A stretch of 64,000 nucleotides of DNA from NCBI GenBank assembly GCA_020465985.1, contig JAANYP010003247.1, positions 1 through 64,000 of the forward strand. Reading direction: 5' to 3'. This document shows, one piece after another, positions 33,241-46,091 of the stretch. Position numbers and translations under genes: made by a program. Numbering within the stretch: position 1 is the stretch's first letter; the number at the start of each line of letters is the position of its first letter. The notes beneath the pieces were generated by a model that did no database searches, had not been told where the DNA came from, and was given only the letters and a program-made list of their open reading frames with translations. This DNA is from Centrapalus pauciflorus. Lineage: Eukaryota; Streptophyta; Magnoliopsida; Asterales; Asteraceae.

Positions 33241-36200
33241 TTAGTCACTTTTATTTAACATTCCCAGCTTGCACACAAGAGAATTAAATTTATTTTCATC
33301 AAGGGGTGTTGTGAAGATTTATGCAAGTTGTTCTTCAGTAGAGACAAAATATACCTCAACATTACCTTTCTGGATGTGATCCTTTATAAAGTGATGTCTG
33401 ACCTCTATATGCTTGGTTCTTGAGTTGAAAACAGGGTTATTGAAGATAGCTATGGCACTTGTATTATCACATAGAATAGGAATTTTCCTATATACAAGAA
33501 CATAATCTTCAAGCTGATGTTGCATCCATAGGATCTACCCACAGCAGCTTCTAGCAGCAATATATTCAGCTTCAACAGTAGAAGTGGAAACAGTGTTTTG
33601 CTTCTAGCTGCACCAAATAATCAACTTTCCACCAAGAGACACCCACCTGTTGTGCTTTTTCTATCTAGCCTGCAACCTGCAAAATCAAATTTGTGTAGCC
33701 AATTAGATCAAGGCTAGAGTCTTTGGGTACCAAATACCCAAACCTGGTGTACCCTTTAGGTATCTAAAAATTCTTTTTACAGCAGCTAGATGTGATTCCA
33801 TTGGATCAGCTTGAAACCTAGCACATAAACATGTAGCAAACATTATATCTGGTCTACTAGCAGTTAGATATAGCAAGCTCCCAATCATACCTCTGTAAGT
33901 TGTTACAGAAACAGGCTTGCCACAGATATCAGCATCCAATTTAACATTGGTTGCCATTGGCGTTTTGATGGGAGAACATTGATCAAATCTAAACCTTTTC
34001 AAAAGATCTAATGTGTACTTTCTTTGATTTATAAAAAATTCCATTTGAGGTTTTTTTAACTTGTAATCCTAGAAAGAAAGTTAGTTCACCCATCATGCTC
34101 ATTTTATACTTAGATTTCATGAGCAGTGAGAAAATATTGCATAGCTGTTCATTGGTAGAACCAAATATAATTTCATCCACATAGATTTGAACAAGCATAA
34201 TATCATACTTCACTTTCTTTATGAACAATGTAGTATCCACTTTACCTCTAGAATATCCATTGCTCATAAGGAAATCAGTAAGAGTGTCACACCAGGCTCT
34301 TGGGGCTTGTTTTGGTCCATAGAGTGCTTTGTCCAACTTATAGACAAACCTGGATGATGTTCATTTTCAAAACCTAGAGGCTGCTTAACATATACCTCTT
34401 TTTGCAGCTTACCATTCAAAAATGCACTCTTTACATCCATTTGAAATACCTTAAGGCTCTTGTGAGTAGCATATGCCAGAAACAAACGAATTGCTTCTAG
34501 CCTGGACACTGGAGCAAATGTTTCATCATAGTCAATACCTTCTTTTTACCTATAACCATGTGTAACCAGTCTTGCCTTATTTCTAATGACATGACCTTGC
34601 TCATGCAATTTGTTTCTGAATACCTTTTTTGGGACAATTATTATTTTTCCTTTAGGCATGGGGACCAGCTTCCATACTTTGTTTCTCTCAAACAGATTGA
34701 GTTCCTCCTTCATGGAAGTGATCCAATTGGCATCTTTCAGTGCATCATCAACTTTCTTTGGCTCCATCAGGGACAGAGAACTTGAGAACATACAAAAGTT
34801 TCCAAGACTGCCCCATCTTGTCTGCACACCTTTATTGATGTCACCAATTATTTGATCATTTGGGTGACACCTGATCCACTTAGGATTATGTTTCAATGAT
34901 GATTCCACTATTTCTTAAACATCAATTTCATTCACAACAGATCTTGTAGAACAGCTTTCATGATTGTGAGACACACTGATATCATTACTTTGTTCATCTG
35001 TTGAGGAAGAATCATTGTTGTTGAACACATCAACAGAGGATTCAAGGAAATCAGCATTGATTAGTTCTAGACATGGTACATCAACTATATCAGTGCACTT
35101 ATTCATACAGGGTGAACCAATATAGTCATCGTCATGTCCGTTATGGTTAACAGATTCCACTCTGGATGATGTGGAAGCTTTAGAGTCCTTTTCTTCAACA
35201 TTGGAATGCATAATATCATCAAAGCTATAGTCTTTGTAACTGATTTTGAATCAGCGTAGAGTGAAGGATTTACAGAATCTTCAAAGGTGACATTGATGGA
35301 TTCATCTACCACCTTTCTTCTGGGGTTGTATACTTTGTAGGCTATTAAAACAGCTGAGTATCCAACAAACATTCCTTCATCAGCTTTAAGTTCGAATTTA
35401 GCCAGCTGATCCCTTTGATTCAGAATTGAACAAGGGAATCCAAACACATGGAAATAGCTTATATTTCCTTTGTCCCTTTGAGTAGCTCATAAGGAGTTTT
35501 ATTGAACCTTTTAACCACTAAGGATCTGTTTTTAGTGAAGCAAGCAGTGTTGACAACTTCAACCTAAAATGATGAAGGGAGACCTGATGCACAAAACATT
35601 ATTTTAGCAGCTTCTATAAGAGTCCTGTTTTTCCTTTCAGCAACTCCATTTTGTTGTGGACTTCTTGCAGGTGAAAAGTTTTGAGAAATTACTCTTTCTT
35701 CATAGAAGTCCTCAATAGTACTGTTTTTGAATTCAGTACCATGATCACTTCTAAGCTGCTTGACTTGGGCAGAGTTTAGAACTTCCATCTTTTTTATAAA
35801 TCCAATAATTTCTCTTGCAACCTCTCCTTTGGTCTTTAGGAAGATCACCCATGTATACCTAGAGAACTCATCAACCATTACTAAGGTGAATCTTCTACCT
35901 CCTAGACTTGAGTCATTAACAGGTCCAGACAAGTCCATAAGGATTAAGAAGAGAGGTGATCAATAGAGAAGTTATGTTTAGACTTAAAAGATGTTTTTCT
36001 TTGCTTATCCTTCTCACAAGTTGAGTAGAGTTTATCCTTAACGAAGGTTATAGAAGGCAAATCTGTTACTAACTCTTTCTTATAGAGTTTGTTGATATTC
36101 TTGAAGTTCAGGTGTGAGAGTCTTTTGTGCCATAACCAGTTGAGGTCTGCATTGTTTCTTGAGATGAAATAGGTCTCAGTTGATTGATCAGCAGATTTCA

Positions 36201-36560
36201 TGTCTACAATGTATACCCCTTTCTTTCTTTGTGCACACAGCACAACTTTCCATTGAGGATCCAATATGTACCCTAGATTCTCATCAAAGTTAACCTTGTA
36301 GCCAACATCACATAGTTGACTAATGCTTACAAGATTATGTTTTAGCCCAGACACATAGGCTACTCTGTTGAAAATTGCAGCACCTGTATAAAGGGTTCGA
36401 TATCCTTCTGTGGATCCTTGGACATTGTCACCAAAGGTGATTTTTGGGCCTTTTTTCAGGCTTGAGGTCACTCAGCAGATCCTTGCAACCTGTCATGTGG
36501 CTAGAGCCACTATCAAAGTACCAAACCTGGATTAGTTGTTTAACCTGCATAGTAACAAGA
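33241..36560 (-). pseudogene. Copia pol of the outer element, degenerate
   Basis: The minus-strand pieces give protease (WYFDSGSSHMTG near 36520), the integrase zinc finger and core (LSHLNFKNINKL; RSDHGTEFKN; PQQNGVAERKNRTLIEAA), reverse transcriptase (KVFQMDVKSAFLNGKL; IYVDEIIFGSTNE) and RNase H (ILCDNTSAIAI), ending LGMLNKSD with a stop at 33241-33243. It carries many frameshifts and stops. The RT catalytic motif reads YVDE instead of YVDD, so activity would be lost even without the frame breaks. Similarity to the inner copia pol is high but clearly older. Confidence 0.85.
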
Positions 36561-38352
36561 GGAAACATTAGTCCTTTTGGGAACTCATCACTGGGATGAG
36601 TTCTCCATCATCACCAACCTTTGTTCATGGACAACTTAGATCAACACTAATATTTCCTATTTGGATTGTATTTGCTGAGATACTTTTCTCAATGACATTG
36701 TTACTTCCAACATTGCTTGCTTTAGCAATATTGGAGCTCTCATTGTCAATGGACCTTATGTCTTCAGTTTCAGGACAATCTTTGGCCATATGAGTTTTCT
36801 TTCCATATATGCAACATTTTCTCTTTTTTAGATTTCTTGAACGAAGAACTATCAGAAACACATTCTGAATTTACTCTTTTGGTCTTATCAATAGGTTTCA
36901 TAAAGATTCGATTTGTTTTAGATAAACCAGCAGATTTTGTAGGATGTTCCATTACAGCAGCTTTGCATGTATCTTCTTTTCTCTTTTTAGGAGGACAGAG
37001 AACAAAGACTGGTAATTTTCATGTCTTATGTCCTTCCAAAGGTTTTGAAAACTTATTTCCAGTTTTCTCAGATTGAGCAGTGACTTTGCCTTTGCCTTTA
37101 CTGAGGCTTGATGTCTTTTGCATACTTTTGGTAGCAAGATCATCTTGTCTGGTTTTAACAAAAAGTTTCCTTTCATTTATAAACAGTTTACCACCCTGAT
37201 TTGAAAACTTATTTGAAACCATAGCAGTTTTACTTCCAACCTGAGACTTACCCTTGTTGGTTGTAAGTTGCTCTCTTTTAAAAATTTCTTTTCAAAGAAT
37301 TCAGCATAAAATGGAGATAAAGGTTTCTTTCCTTTAGCTTTGGTTTCAGAATCTGTATTATTAACAGGTTTAGCACTTAAGACAATAGGATTGATACCTT
37401 TTCCATTTAGTTGTTCATGTGAGTCAGTTGGGCACTTAGCAGCATAGTTTGATGGAGAACGCATTTCATTACTAGACTTTACAACTTTCTTACATGAACT
37501 GTCAGTATTATGAGGCCTGACAAACATGTTTGTTGAAATCAACTTTCCTTTACATATTGAATAAATGTATTTGGAAGTTCACCAAGAGTGGACAAATCTT
37601 TTTCCAGATTTTTGATTTCAACAATTGAAGATGTTGTATCAAGGTCTCCTCCAAGATATGCTTGGATTTGAGCAGGAATTTGCTCATTGATACAATGATT
37701 GACTCTCTTACCAGAATGATACCAAGAGTCAACAATCTTTTGAAGCTTTGAATGCTTTAAGTCTGTTTCTCTCTTTTCTTCTAACAATATTGTGTTGATG
37801 TGTTTTACTTCATCAAGCTCAGTTTTCAACTTATGAAGGTTGTCAAGTTCATTAGTTTTTAGTTCAATATTAGTCTTTAATTTTAAAATCTCAGACTTCA
37901 AAGCATCATGCTTCTCAATAGCAGCTTTTAAATCCACAAGCAAGTAATCAAACATTTTATCTTTTTCTTCCGAACTGTAATCTTTAAAATTTTGTACCTT
38001 GTACATCATTATAGGATTCCAGTTATCCAAAGAGTTGAGATCTTCTGCTTCTGTAAGATCTTGTTTAAAATTACTTGTAGAAGGAACATTAGTGTTGGCA
38101 ACCAGACGATTGTTGTCCTCCTCATCAGATGATGAGTTAGAGTCTTCCCAATCATAGGTTTCAGCCATTAGTCCCTTCTATTTATTAGAAGCCACAGAGT
38201 ATTCTAACCTTTTCAGCTTGGCCATGGCCATAAGGTACTTAAACCTGTAGCCATTATCCCTGTTTATCTTGTAAGGTTTGGAAGATGAACCAACAGCTTT
38301 TGACACACAATCTGCAGCTATATGACCAGTCTTGCCACATTTAAAGCACTCA
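36561..38352 (-). pseudogene. Copia gag of the outer element, truncated at the 5' side
   Basis: The sequence begins within the first CCHC knuckle (ECFKCGKTGHIAADC). It continues through the acidic and coiled-coil region (WEDSNSSSDEEDN; VDLKAAIEKHDALKSEIL) and the second knuckle, written CCIYGKKTHMAKDCPE with its second Cys replaced by Tyr. The N-terminal 320 or so residues, the primer site and the 5' LTR are absent because of the junction at 38352/38353. Several frameshifts are present. Confidence 0.8.
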
Positions 38353-38934
38353 TATTTTGAATGATCAAAACTAAAATCTTTGTTTCTTTTAACATCTATT
38401 AACTTAATTTATCAAATTCTACTAAAATTTCTTACATGCAACCAACCATTTCTATGTTTTAATTCATGGGTTCGGTTTTGAGAAGAACCAAACCAAACTC
38501 ATTTAAATTTCGAATTTAAATCAAGAAATTACCTTGAATTCTTGTTGATTGTTGTTGTTGAATCCCTCTTGTAACTCCTTCTTGATTAATTTCTTCAATT
38601 ACTTGCAATTTTAACAAATTTCTTGATTGAATTTGTTTGAAGAACCGTATGGGGTAGAGAGAGGTTAGAGAGAGAAAGAAGTTAGGTGTTAATGATCTTA
38701 ATTGATCATTAAACTTTGTTTTTATATATTGATTTAGTCATATTTGCTATTTACCCACTAAACTTTTGTATTTTACATAGTTTAATTTAATCATCTTTAA
38801 TAATTCATAAGACAAATATAATTTAATTAAATAATTTTTAACTTAATTAAATTACATAACTAATAATGTAAATAAATTTACATTATTTGTATCAAAACAA
38901 AATAAAAGACTTAGATAAAAGCTGGGTTGTTACA
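38353..38934 (-). repeat. Truncated 3' LTR of the chromovirus
   Basis: On the minus strand it starts TGTAACAACCCAGC at 38934. It matches the 5' LTR until 38353 (CATATTTTGAATGATC), where the sequence switches to copia gag. About 1.68 kb of the LTR is missing. Confidence 0.92.
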
Positions 38935-38971
38935 GAATGGGCTCCACCACGCATAAACTTCGTCCCCGAAG

Positions 38972-41900
38972 TTAGCTACGTTCGAACAGACTTGGATATG
39001 TTGCTTTCATTACATCTCTCGATTCCCAAGACTGATTCGAACCTTTGTGGTGTTTCCACTGGACGAGCACCATCTGTATTTCTTTATTCCGAAGCTTTTT
39101 GGTCTTCGAGTCCAGAATACGTTCTGGCTCTTCAACCACGCGAAGCTTCTCATCAATTTGCAGGTTAACATGTGGTATCTGCACTTCTCTTTCGTCAGCT
39201 AAGCTCTTTCTAAGGTGACTAACATGGAATACAGGATGTATTCCAGCTAAGTCAGCTGGTAATTCAAGACGATAAGATTGATTTCCTATCTTTTCCACAA
39301 TCCTGAACGGACCGATAAATCTCGGAGCTAGCTTGTTTCTTTTAATAAACCGCACCACATTCTTCATTGGAGATACTTTCAGCATCACCCAATCGTTAAC
39401 TGCAAAACTAATTGATCTGTGCCGGTTATCATAGTATGATTTCTGCCTGCTCTGAGCTTCAAGAATATTTCTTCTAACCAGCTGAATCTTTTCGTGAGTC
39501 AAATGTAGAAGGGCAAGACCCGCTATAGGCGATTCACCTGTTTCACGCCAACAGGTGGGAGTTCTGCATTTTCTTCCATATAAAGCTTCAAAAGGAGCCA
39601 TCTTGATCGTTGAATGATAACTGTTATTGTATGAGAATTCGACCAGAGGCAAGTGGTCATCCCAGTTACAACCTAGATCAAGAATGCAGGCACGAAGCAT
39701 ATCTTCAAGAGTTAAGATAGTACGCTCACTCTGGCCATCTGCACTTGGATGATAAGCTGTACTCATAGAAATCCGAGTACCCATCCCATCTTGTAGAGCT
39801 TGCCAGAATCTGGATGTGAAACGACTATCACGATCTGATACGATAGATTTCGGCATACCATGACGTGAAATTATTTCAGTGATGTACATCTGTGCCAATC
39901 TATCGAGGGAGTATGTTTCTTTCATCGGTATGAAGTGAGCTGACTTCGTTAGTCGATCCATGACTACCCAGATGGAGTCGTGTTGTCTTTTGGTTTTCGG
40001 CAGCTTCGTGACGAAGTCCATTGTTATATGCTCCCACTTCCACTCAGGAACTGGCAGTGGTTGCATATCCCCGAAGGGCTTCTGATGTTCTGCCTTAACC
40101 ATCTGACATACTCTGCAGCTTTCAACACATTTACCGATGTCTTTCTTCATTCCTGGCCACCAGTAATCAGCTTTCAGATCGAAATACATCTTTGAGCTGC
40201 CAGGATGAACAGATAACTTGGACTGATGGGCTTCAGATAGAAGAGTGCTGCGAATAGAACCATATTTAGGAACCCAGATTCGGTTTCCCTGGAGACAATG
40301 AAGTCCCAAATGGTTCAGAGTTAAAAATTGTAACTGCCCTTTAAGATTTTCAGAACTGATATTCTCTTCTTTCAGTGCTTCAGCTTGAGCAATTCTGATG
40401 TCTTCAATAAGATCAGAAGAGAATAATACATGAGTCAGGGCACAACAACACTTTTCTGGATAGACTTTCCTACTCAAAGCATCCGCGACAACATTAGCTT
40501 TGCCAGGATGATATAGGATCTCGCAATCATAGTCCTTAATAAGCTCCAAGGACCGACGCTGTTTCATATTTAGATCCTTTTGAGTGAAAAGATGTTTGAG
40601 ACTTTTGTGATCGGTGTAAAGCTGACACCGAGTCCCATAAAGATAGTGACGCCAGATTTTCAAAGCAAAGGTAACGGCAGCCAACTCAAGATCATGAGTC
40701 GGTGCACTTTTCTCGTAGTCTTTTAATTGCCTTGAAGCATCGGCAATTACTTTTCCCCTTTGCATAAGAACACATCCTAAGCCAGTACCAGATGCATCAC
40801 TATAGACAACGAAATCATCATTGCCTTCTGGTAAAGTTAGGATCGGCGCTTGAATAAGCTTCTGTTTCAGAATGTCAAATGCCTCTTGCTGTTTATCAGA
40901 CCAAACGAAAGGAGTATTCTTTCGTGTTAGCATCGTTAGAGGTACAGCAATCTTCGAGAAGTCCTTTATGAATCGCCGGTAGTAACCAGCCAATCCGAGG
41001 AAACTTCTTATTTCTGAGGCATTGCGAGGCGTTTGCCATTTCTGAACGGCCTCGACTTTAGAAGGATCAACGGAAATCCCTTCGCCAGAAACAACATGGC
41101 CAAGGAACTGAATCTATAAGAATCAAAGTAGAAATTCAAGTTCTGATGTAAATTAAAGAATACTTAGGAAATGGCTCAAGACATATATAATGGAAATTAT
41201 ACCTGTCTAAGCCAAAATTCACACTTAGAGAATTTTGCGTAGAGTCTTTCTTTTCTTAATAACTCTAGCAATTGCCGCAGATGAATAGAATGATCAGCCT
41301 CCGTATTGGAGTAAATCAGAATATCGTCTATGAATGCGATAACTGATTTATCCAACATAGGTCTGCACACGCGATTCATGAGATCCATGAACGCCGCTGG
41401 TGCATTTGTCAAGCCAAACGGCATCACGAGAAATTCGTAATGACCGTATCTTGTACGGAAGGCTGTCTTTGGAACATCCTCATCTTTAACCTTCAGCTGA
41501 TGATACCCAGAACGAAGATCTATTTTTGAAAAGTAGCTGGCTCCTTGTAGCTGATCAAACAGATCATCGATTCTGGGCAGAGGATACTTGTTCTTTATTG
41601 TAACTTTATTCAACTCCCGATAATCGATGCACATTCAAAAAGTTCCGTCTTTCTTCTTAACGAATAAGACAGGTGCACCCCATGGAGATGAACTTGGTCG
41701 GATAAACCCCTTTTCCAACAGCTCTTGCAATTGCTTTGACATTTCCTGCATTTCTGCAGGTGCAAGTCTGTAAGGAGCTTTTGCAATAGGAGCCGCACCA
41801 GGAACCAAGTCAATACTGAACTCGACTTGACGTTCCGGTGGCACTCCGGAAATATCGTCAGGGAAAACGTCTGGGAACTCACAGACGATTGGGATATCTG

Positions 41901-43632
41901 ATAAAGATTTCTTTTGGGCTTCAGAAGTAGATTCAGATGAGACATAGCATACGTAAGATTCGTGACCCTTAGATAAGTACTTATGCGCTTTTTCAACAGA
42001 ATTGAAGCAGTGAGCACCTTTTCGCTTCTCGCCTTTGATTTCCAATACTCGGCCGTCTGAAGACCTAATCCTGATGATTCGCCGATTGCAGACGATCGTA
42101 GCCTCGTTATTCCTTAGCCAATCCATGCCGACGATGACGTCGAATTCTTTTAACGGAATAGGAATGAGATCAAGGTTGAATACGATGTTATCGACGAGTA
42201 GAGTGCAGTTTCGATATACAGAATCAGCCATAACATAATTGTTACTGGCTGTCTCAATGTCAAGTACTACGGGAAGCTTCGATGGGGACTTATATAATCT
42301 TTGTGCAAAAGATGTTGGTATGAAAGAACGACTAGCACCGGAATCGAATAATACGCGAGCAGGGATTGAGTTAAGCATGAACGTACCAGTAACAACGTCA
42401 GGTGTTTCTTTTGCTTCCTCGGCTGTTATTTGAAAAGCTCGAGTCCTTGCGGTCGGAGTAGCAGCTGAACTCTTCATCGTAGATCCTCCAGCTGACGACT
42501 GTGATTGAAATCGTTGTCCGCTTCGACACTGGTACATAAAATGTCCTCTTTTCCCGCACTTTGCACATCCACGTCCCTGCTGTGGGCATTCCTCGCTGTT
42601 GTGACCAATTCTATTGCAAGCAAAGCATGTGACGTCATCTGGATTACATAGTCCCATGTGTGACTTTCTGCATCTCTTGCAGAATCGCGGCTCGTTCGTT
42701 AGTGAATACGTTTGGGCTTTCGGCTGTGAACTATACTGCTGAGATTGCTGAGACTGAGACTTATTTGACTTAAAGAATCTGCCAAATCGCTGTTTCTTCG
42801 GAGGAGACAGATTCGTCGGGTTAGTTGTTGGGGCGTAAAGTTGATCACCATACTCTAAGTACCCTCGCTCGATCTGTCTAGCTGCTTCAACCATCTCTAG
42901 ATAAGAATTATACTTTATCGCGCTCATTGGGTGTCGATATCTCGGATTAAGCCCTCCACGAAATCTATTCATCTTTCTCTCTTCTGTAGCTACCTGATAC
43001 GAGGAATAACCGCATAGTCGTGAGAATTCGTGTTCGTATTCGTCAACTGTCTTGGTTCCCTGGGTCAGCTGCATTAATTGAACTTCCATTTTGTCTCGCT
43101 GATCGACTGGACAGTATTTTGCGTTGAACATATCCAGAAATTGTTCCCACTCGAGAGTTTGGATGACTTCTTCTCCATATATGCTTCTCTGAGTCTTCCA
43201 CCATGCATGGGCAGCTCCAACAAATAACGCAGACGCATAACTCACCTTCTTTGAATCTAAGCAGTCAGAAATTCTGAAGATTTCTTCGGTATGGCTGATC
43301 CAATCCATCGCCTGAATTGGATTTACTGTACCCTCAAAGTTCAGGGCACCGCTCGCTTTAAAATACTTAAACTTGCAGCCTTTTGGCTGAGCAATTTGAG
43401 TTTCGGGATTTGAGTCATCAGAATCAGATTCATTAGTCTGGACTTGCTTTTCTTTTCTTTTATTCTTTTTATCTTCACGTCTTTTAGCTTCGGCCTCATC
43501 TCTGGCCTGAAACTGTTCTTGCATTGTCTTATTTTGTTGTTCAGAATGTTGGGCTAAAAGTTGTTGCATCATTTCAAGCATCTGTTGTGGGGTCATGTTG
43601 CTGGGAATGTCACCTGATCCTGATCCTGACAT
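38972..43632 (-). pseudogene. Chromovirus gag-pol polyprotein, one nonsense codon and one candidate intron
   Basis: The start is ATG 43632 (MSGSGSGDIPSNMTPQQ) and the stop 38972-38974. Gag is followed by zinc knuckles (CFACNRIGHNSEEC; CAKCGKRGHFMYQC) and protease (VLFDSGASRSFI). Reverse transcriptase follows (VMPFGLTNAPAAF; IAFIDDILIYS), then RNase H (VVYSDASGTGLGCVLMQ) and integrase (HPGSSKMYFDLKADYWWPGM; SDRDSRFTSRFW; ADGQSERTILTLEDMLRA). The C-terminal chromodomain (PERILDSKTKKLRNKEI; VQWKHHKGSNQSWESRDVM) probably directs integration to heterochromatin. One TGA after KKKDGTF, just upstream of 41634, interrupts RT where an Arg codon is expected. A further break at 41202-41114 behaves like a GT-AG intron. 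Otherwise the whole frame is open, about 1,500 codons. Confidence 0.9.
41114..41202 (-). other. Candidate 89-nt phase-0 intron within chromovirus RT
   Basis: On the minus strand WLRQ (CAG, ending at 41203) is followed by GTATAATTTCC and, 89 nt later, by TTGATTCTTATAG. Reading resumes with ATT CAG TTC CTT GGC CAT, giving IQFLGHVV, which continues the conserved RT sequence in the frame of the ORF below. The insert is AT-rich, contains stops, and has perfect GT and AG ends. Confidence 0.6.
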
Positions 43633-43815
43633 CTTAACTGAAAATTAAAATCATTCAACTATCAGTTTATAGACTTAGATCTATGTACCCTTTTTCCCAT
43701 CCTAATAGTCTGTATATCCTATCTCAGTTCAAACCACCTAAATGATTGATACATATGTATTGCTTCAGTTTGAGACCAAGTATACTTACGTGATACTTGA
43801 TTCACTCAAACTAGT

Positions 43816-43827
43816 GCTCTGATACCA
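43816..43827 (-). other. Primer-binding site of the chromovirus (initiator Met tRNA)
   Basis: TGGTATCAGAGC on the minus strand lies three bases inside the 5' LTR end (…GGTCTTCACA). Confidence 0.92.
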
Positions 43828-44792
43828 TCCTGTGAAGACCTCCCCTTCCGGGGCAGTCCTCAGAGTCTAGGTCCCACAAATTGCAATACAATATCAACAT
43901 GCGTGTCAAGCGGAGTCATTAGTCTTAGCGTGATATGTCTTGGCTGCCGCTACAGCCCTCATGATTGAGATATAGAATCATAGAATTGGATGATGTTCAG
44001 GCCACACTCACGCTTAAATCGTGGGGATCAGCCACATACTGGGCTAGCTTCCAGTAAGTCAATATGGCAGAACATCGGAGGTCATTACCAAGTTCATAAG
44101 AACTGGTGAAATAGCCAGGTCTAGAACAATAGACCATCAAGGCTAGTCAAGCTGAATCAATATATATGTCAAATGTCTGATCAATAGTGAAAGCTTAAGT
44201 CATAGAAGTCATGATAGCAATAAATCGTAAGCAATGTCTGATGAAGTCTCAAATGCAATATGAAATGATAATCAAATAGCTATCATGATCCTCTGGGCAA
44301 CACCCAACCTTGGTGTGCACAGGTCTCAATCCAGCTGATAAATGAATGTCAATAATTTAACAGCAGCAATATATCTCAACCGGAATCTATGCATGTTTAA
44401 TATGAATATCTATAACTCACAGATCTGGTCTTTGTCAAACAGATATGAAAAATCTGCCACCCGAGTTATCTCAGGATTTTATCTTTAATCAGAGCTCTAG
44501 CTTTTCTTTCCAAGTATTTGACCCCCTGACAATCTCTTTAATTCTTTAAATCTATGTTCAGAATTTAACTGAACCTGTCCAACATTTTATCATTTTGCAA
44601 GAACGTTAGTCTTAAACTTTAATTGATCTGATTCTGATAACTAATAAACATTTATGTCCTTTTTCATGGACATGTGTGATCTTTGTCATGTTTTATTTCA
44701 TATTATTTTTATTTGATGCAATTATATATACTTCAAAATGCATTGATCTCTATTTATTTAACAATTATTTATGTATATAATTAAACTTAGTA

Positions 44793-44926
<134 letters not shown>

Positions 44927-45059
44927 TACGCATGAATATGTATTCATATATATTTTTTAAACCTACATACATGCTTTATGCATGCACACACACATATGCA
45001 TGCTTATTTTCTAGAAAAATCAAAGTAATATATTTGAAGTCTCGGTACATGTATAAATA

Positions 45060-45430
45060 TAAAGTTTCGGGAGTTTTTTTTTTGGTGTGGGTTTCGGTAC
45101 CTTACCGAAACCTTAAAGGTTTCGGTATAGGTTTCAGTATTCTAAAAGTTTCAATATTTATCAAAGGTCTCGTTAGCTTTCATAGTTTCTATATACCGAA
45201 ACCTTTTAAGGTTTCGGTATCCTTCAAATTCATCATCTGGGTTTCGGTTTATGTATTGTTTCGGTATCACCCTGGGTAGTTTCGGTACTTATTACCGAAA
45301 CCACAAGGTTTCGGTACCCCTTTTGTGGTCTCGGTACTCATGCATAATACACTCAAACACACACACATATTGTTTCGGTAGTGTGGTAGTACCGAAACCT
45401 TAAGGTTTCGGTACCCACTATTTTGGGTTT
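45060..45430. repeat. Cluster of GGTTTCGGTA hairpins in the LTR
   Basis: At least nine copies of GTTTCGGTA or its complement occur. Several are arranged as tight inverted repeats: TACCGAAACC then GGTTTCGGTA with 0-5 bases between, at about 45103-45126, 45195-45220, 45292-45317 and 45390-45413. A satellite-like, fold-back array within a retroelement LTR. Confidence 0.8.
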
Positions 45431-46091
45431 CGGCAACATCACACACATATCACACACAGTTAATTTTTGTCAAGAACATCATTTTTATCAAACAAAATTC
45501 CGATTTCATCATATTTTGAATGATCAAAACTAAAATCTTTGTTTCTTTTAACATCTATTAACTTAATTTATCAAATTCTACTAAAATTTCTTACATGCAA
45601 CCAACCATTTCTATGTTTTAATTCATGGGTTCGGTTTTGAGAAGAACCAAACCAAACTCATTTAAATTTCGAATTTAAATCAAGAAATTACCTTGAATTC
45701 TTGTTGATTGTTGTTGTGGAATCCCTCTTGTAACTCCTTCTTGATTAATTTCTTCAATTACTTGCAATTTTAACAAATTTCTTGATTGAATTTGTTTGAA
45801 GAACCGTATGGGGTAGAGAGAGGTTAGAGAGAGAAAGAAGTTAGGTGTTAATGATCTTAATTGATCATTAAGCTTTGTTTTTATATATTGATTTAGTCAT
45901 ATTTGCTACCCACTAAACTTTTGTATTTTACATATCTTTTAATTTAATCATCTTTAATAATTCAAAAGACAAATATAATTTAATTAAATAATTTTTAACT
46001 TAATTAAATTACATAACTAATAATGTAAATAAATTTACATTATTTGTATCAAAACAAAATAAAAGACTTAGATAAAAGCTGGGTTGTTACA

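Larger units (their letters stand above)
13242..38352 (-). mobile_element. Outer SIRE-like Ty1/copia element (minus strand), nested and 5'-truncated
   Basis: Reading down the minus strand, the order is gag from its first zinc knuckle (38352), pol, spacer, inner copia insertion (19077-32614 including both duplications), ORF3, polypurine tract and 3' LTR. The target site at the LTR end reads GTTAA (13237-13241). Its 5' LTR and the first third of gag are missing: at 38352/38353 the sequence switches to the chromovirus LTR. All coding regions are broken. It is the same family as the elements at 19082-32609 and 52960-59480. Confidence 0.85.
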
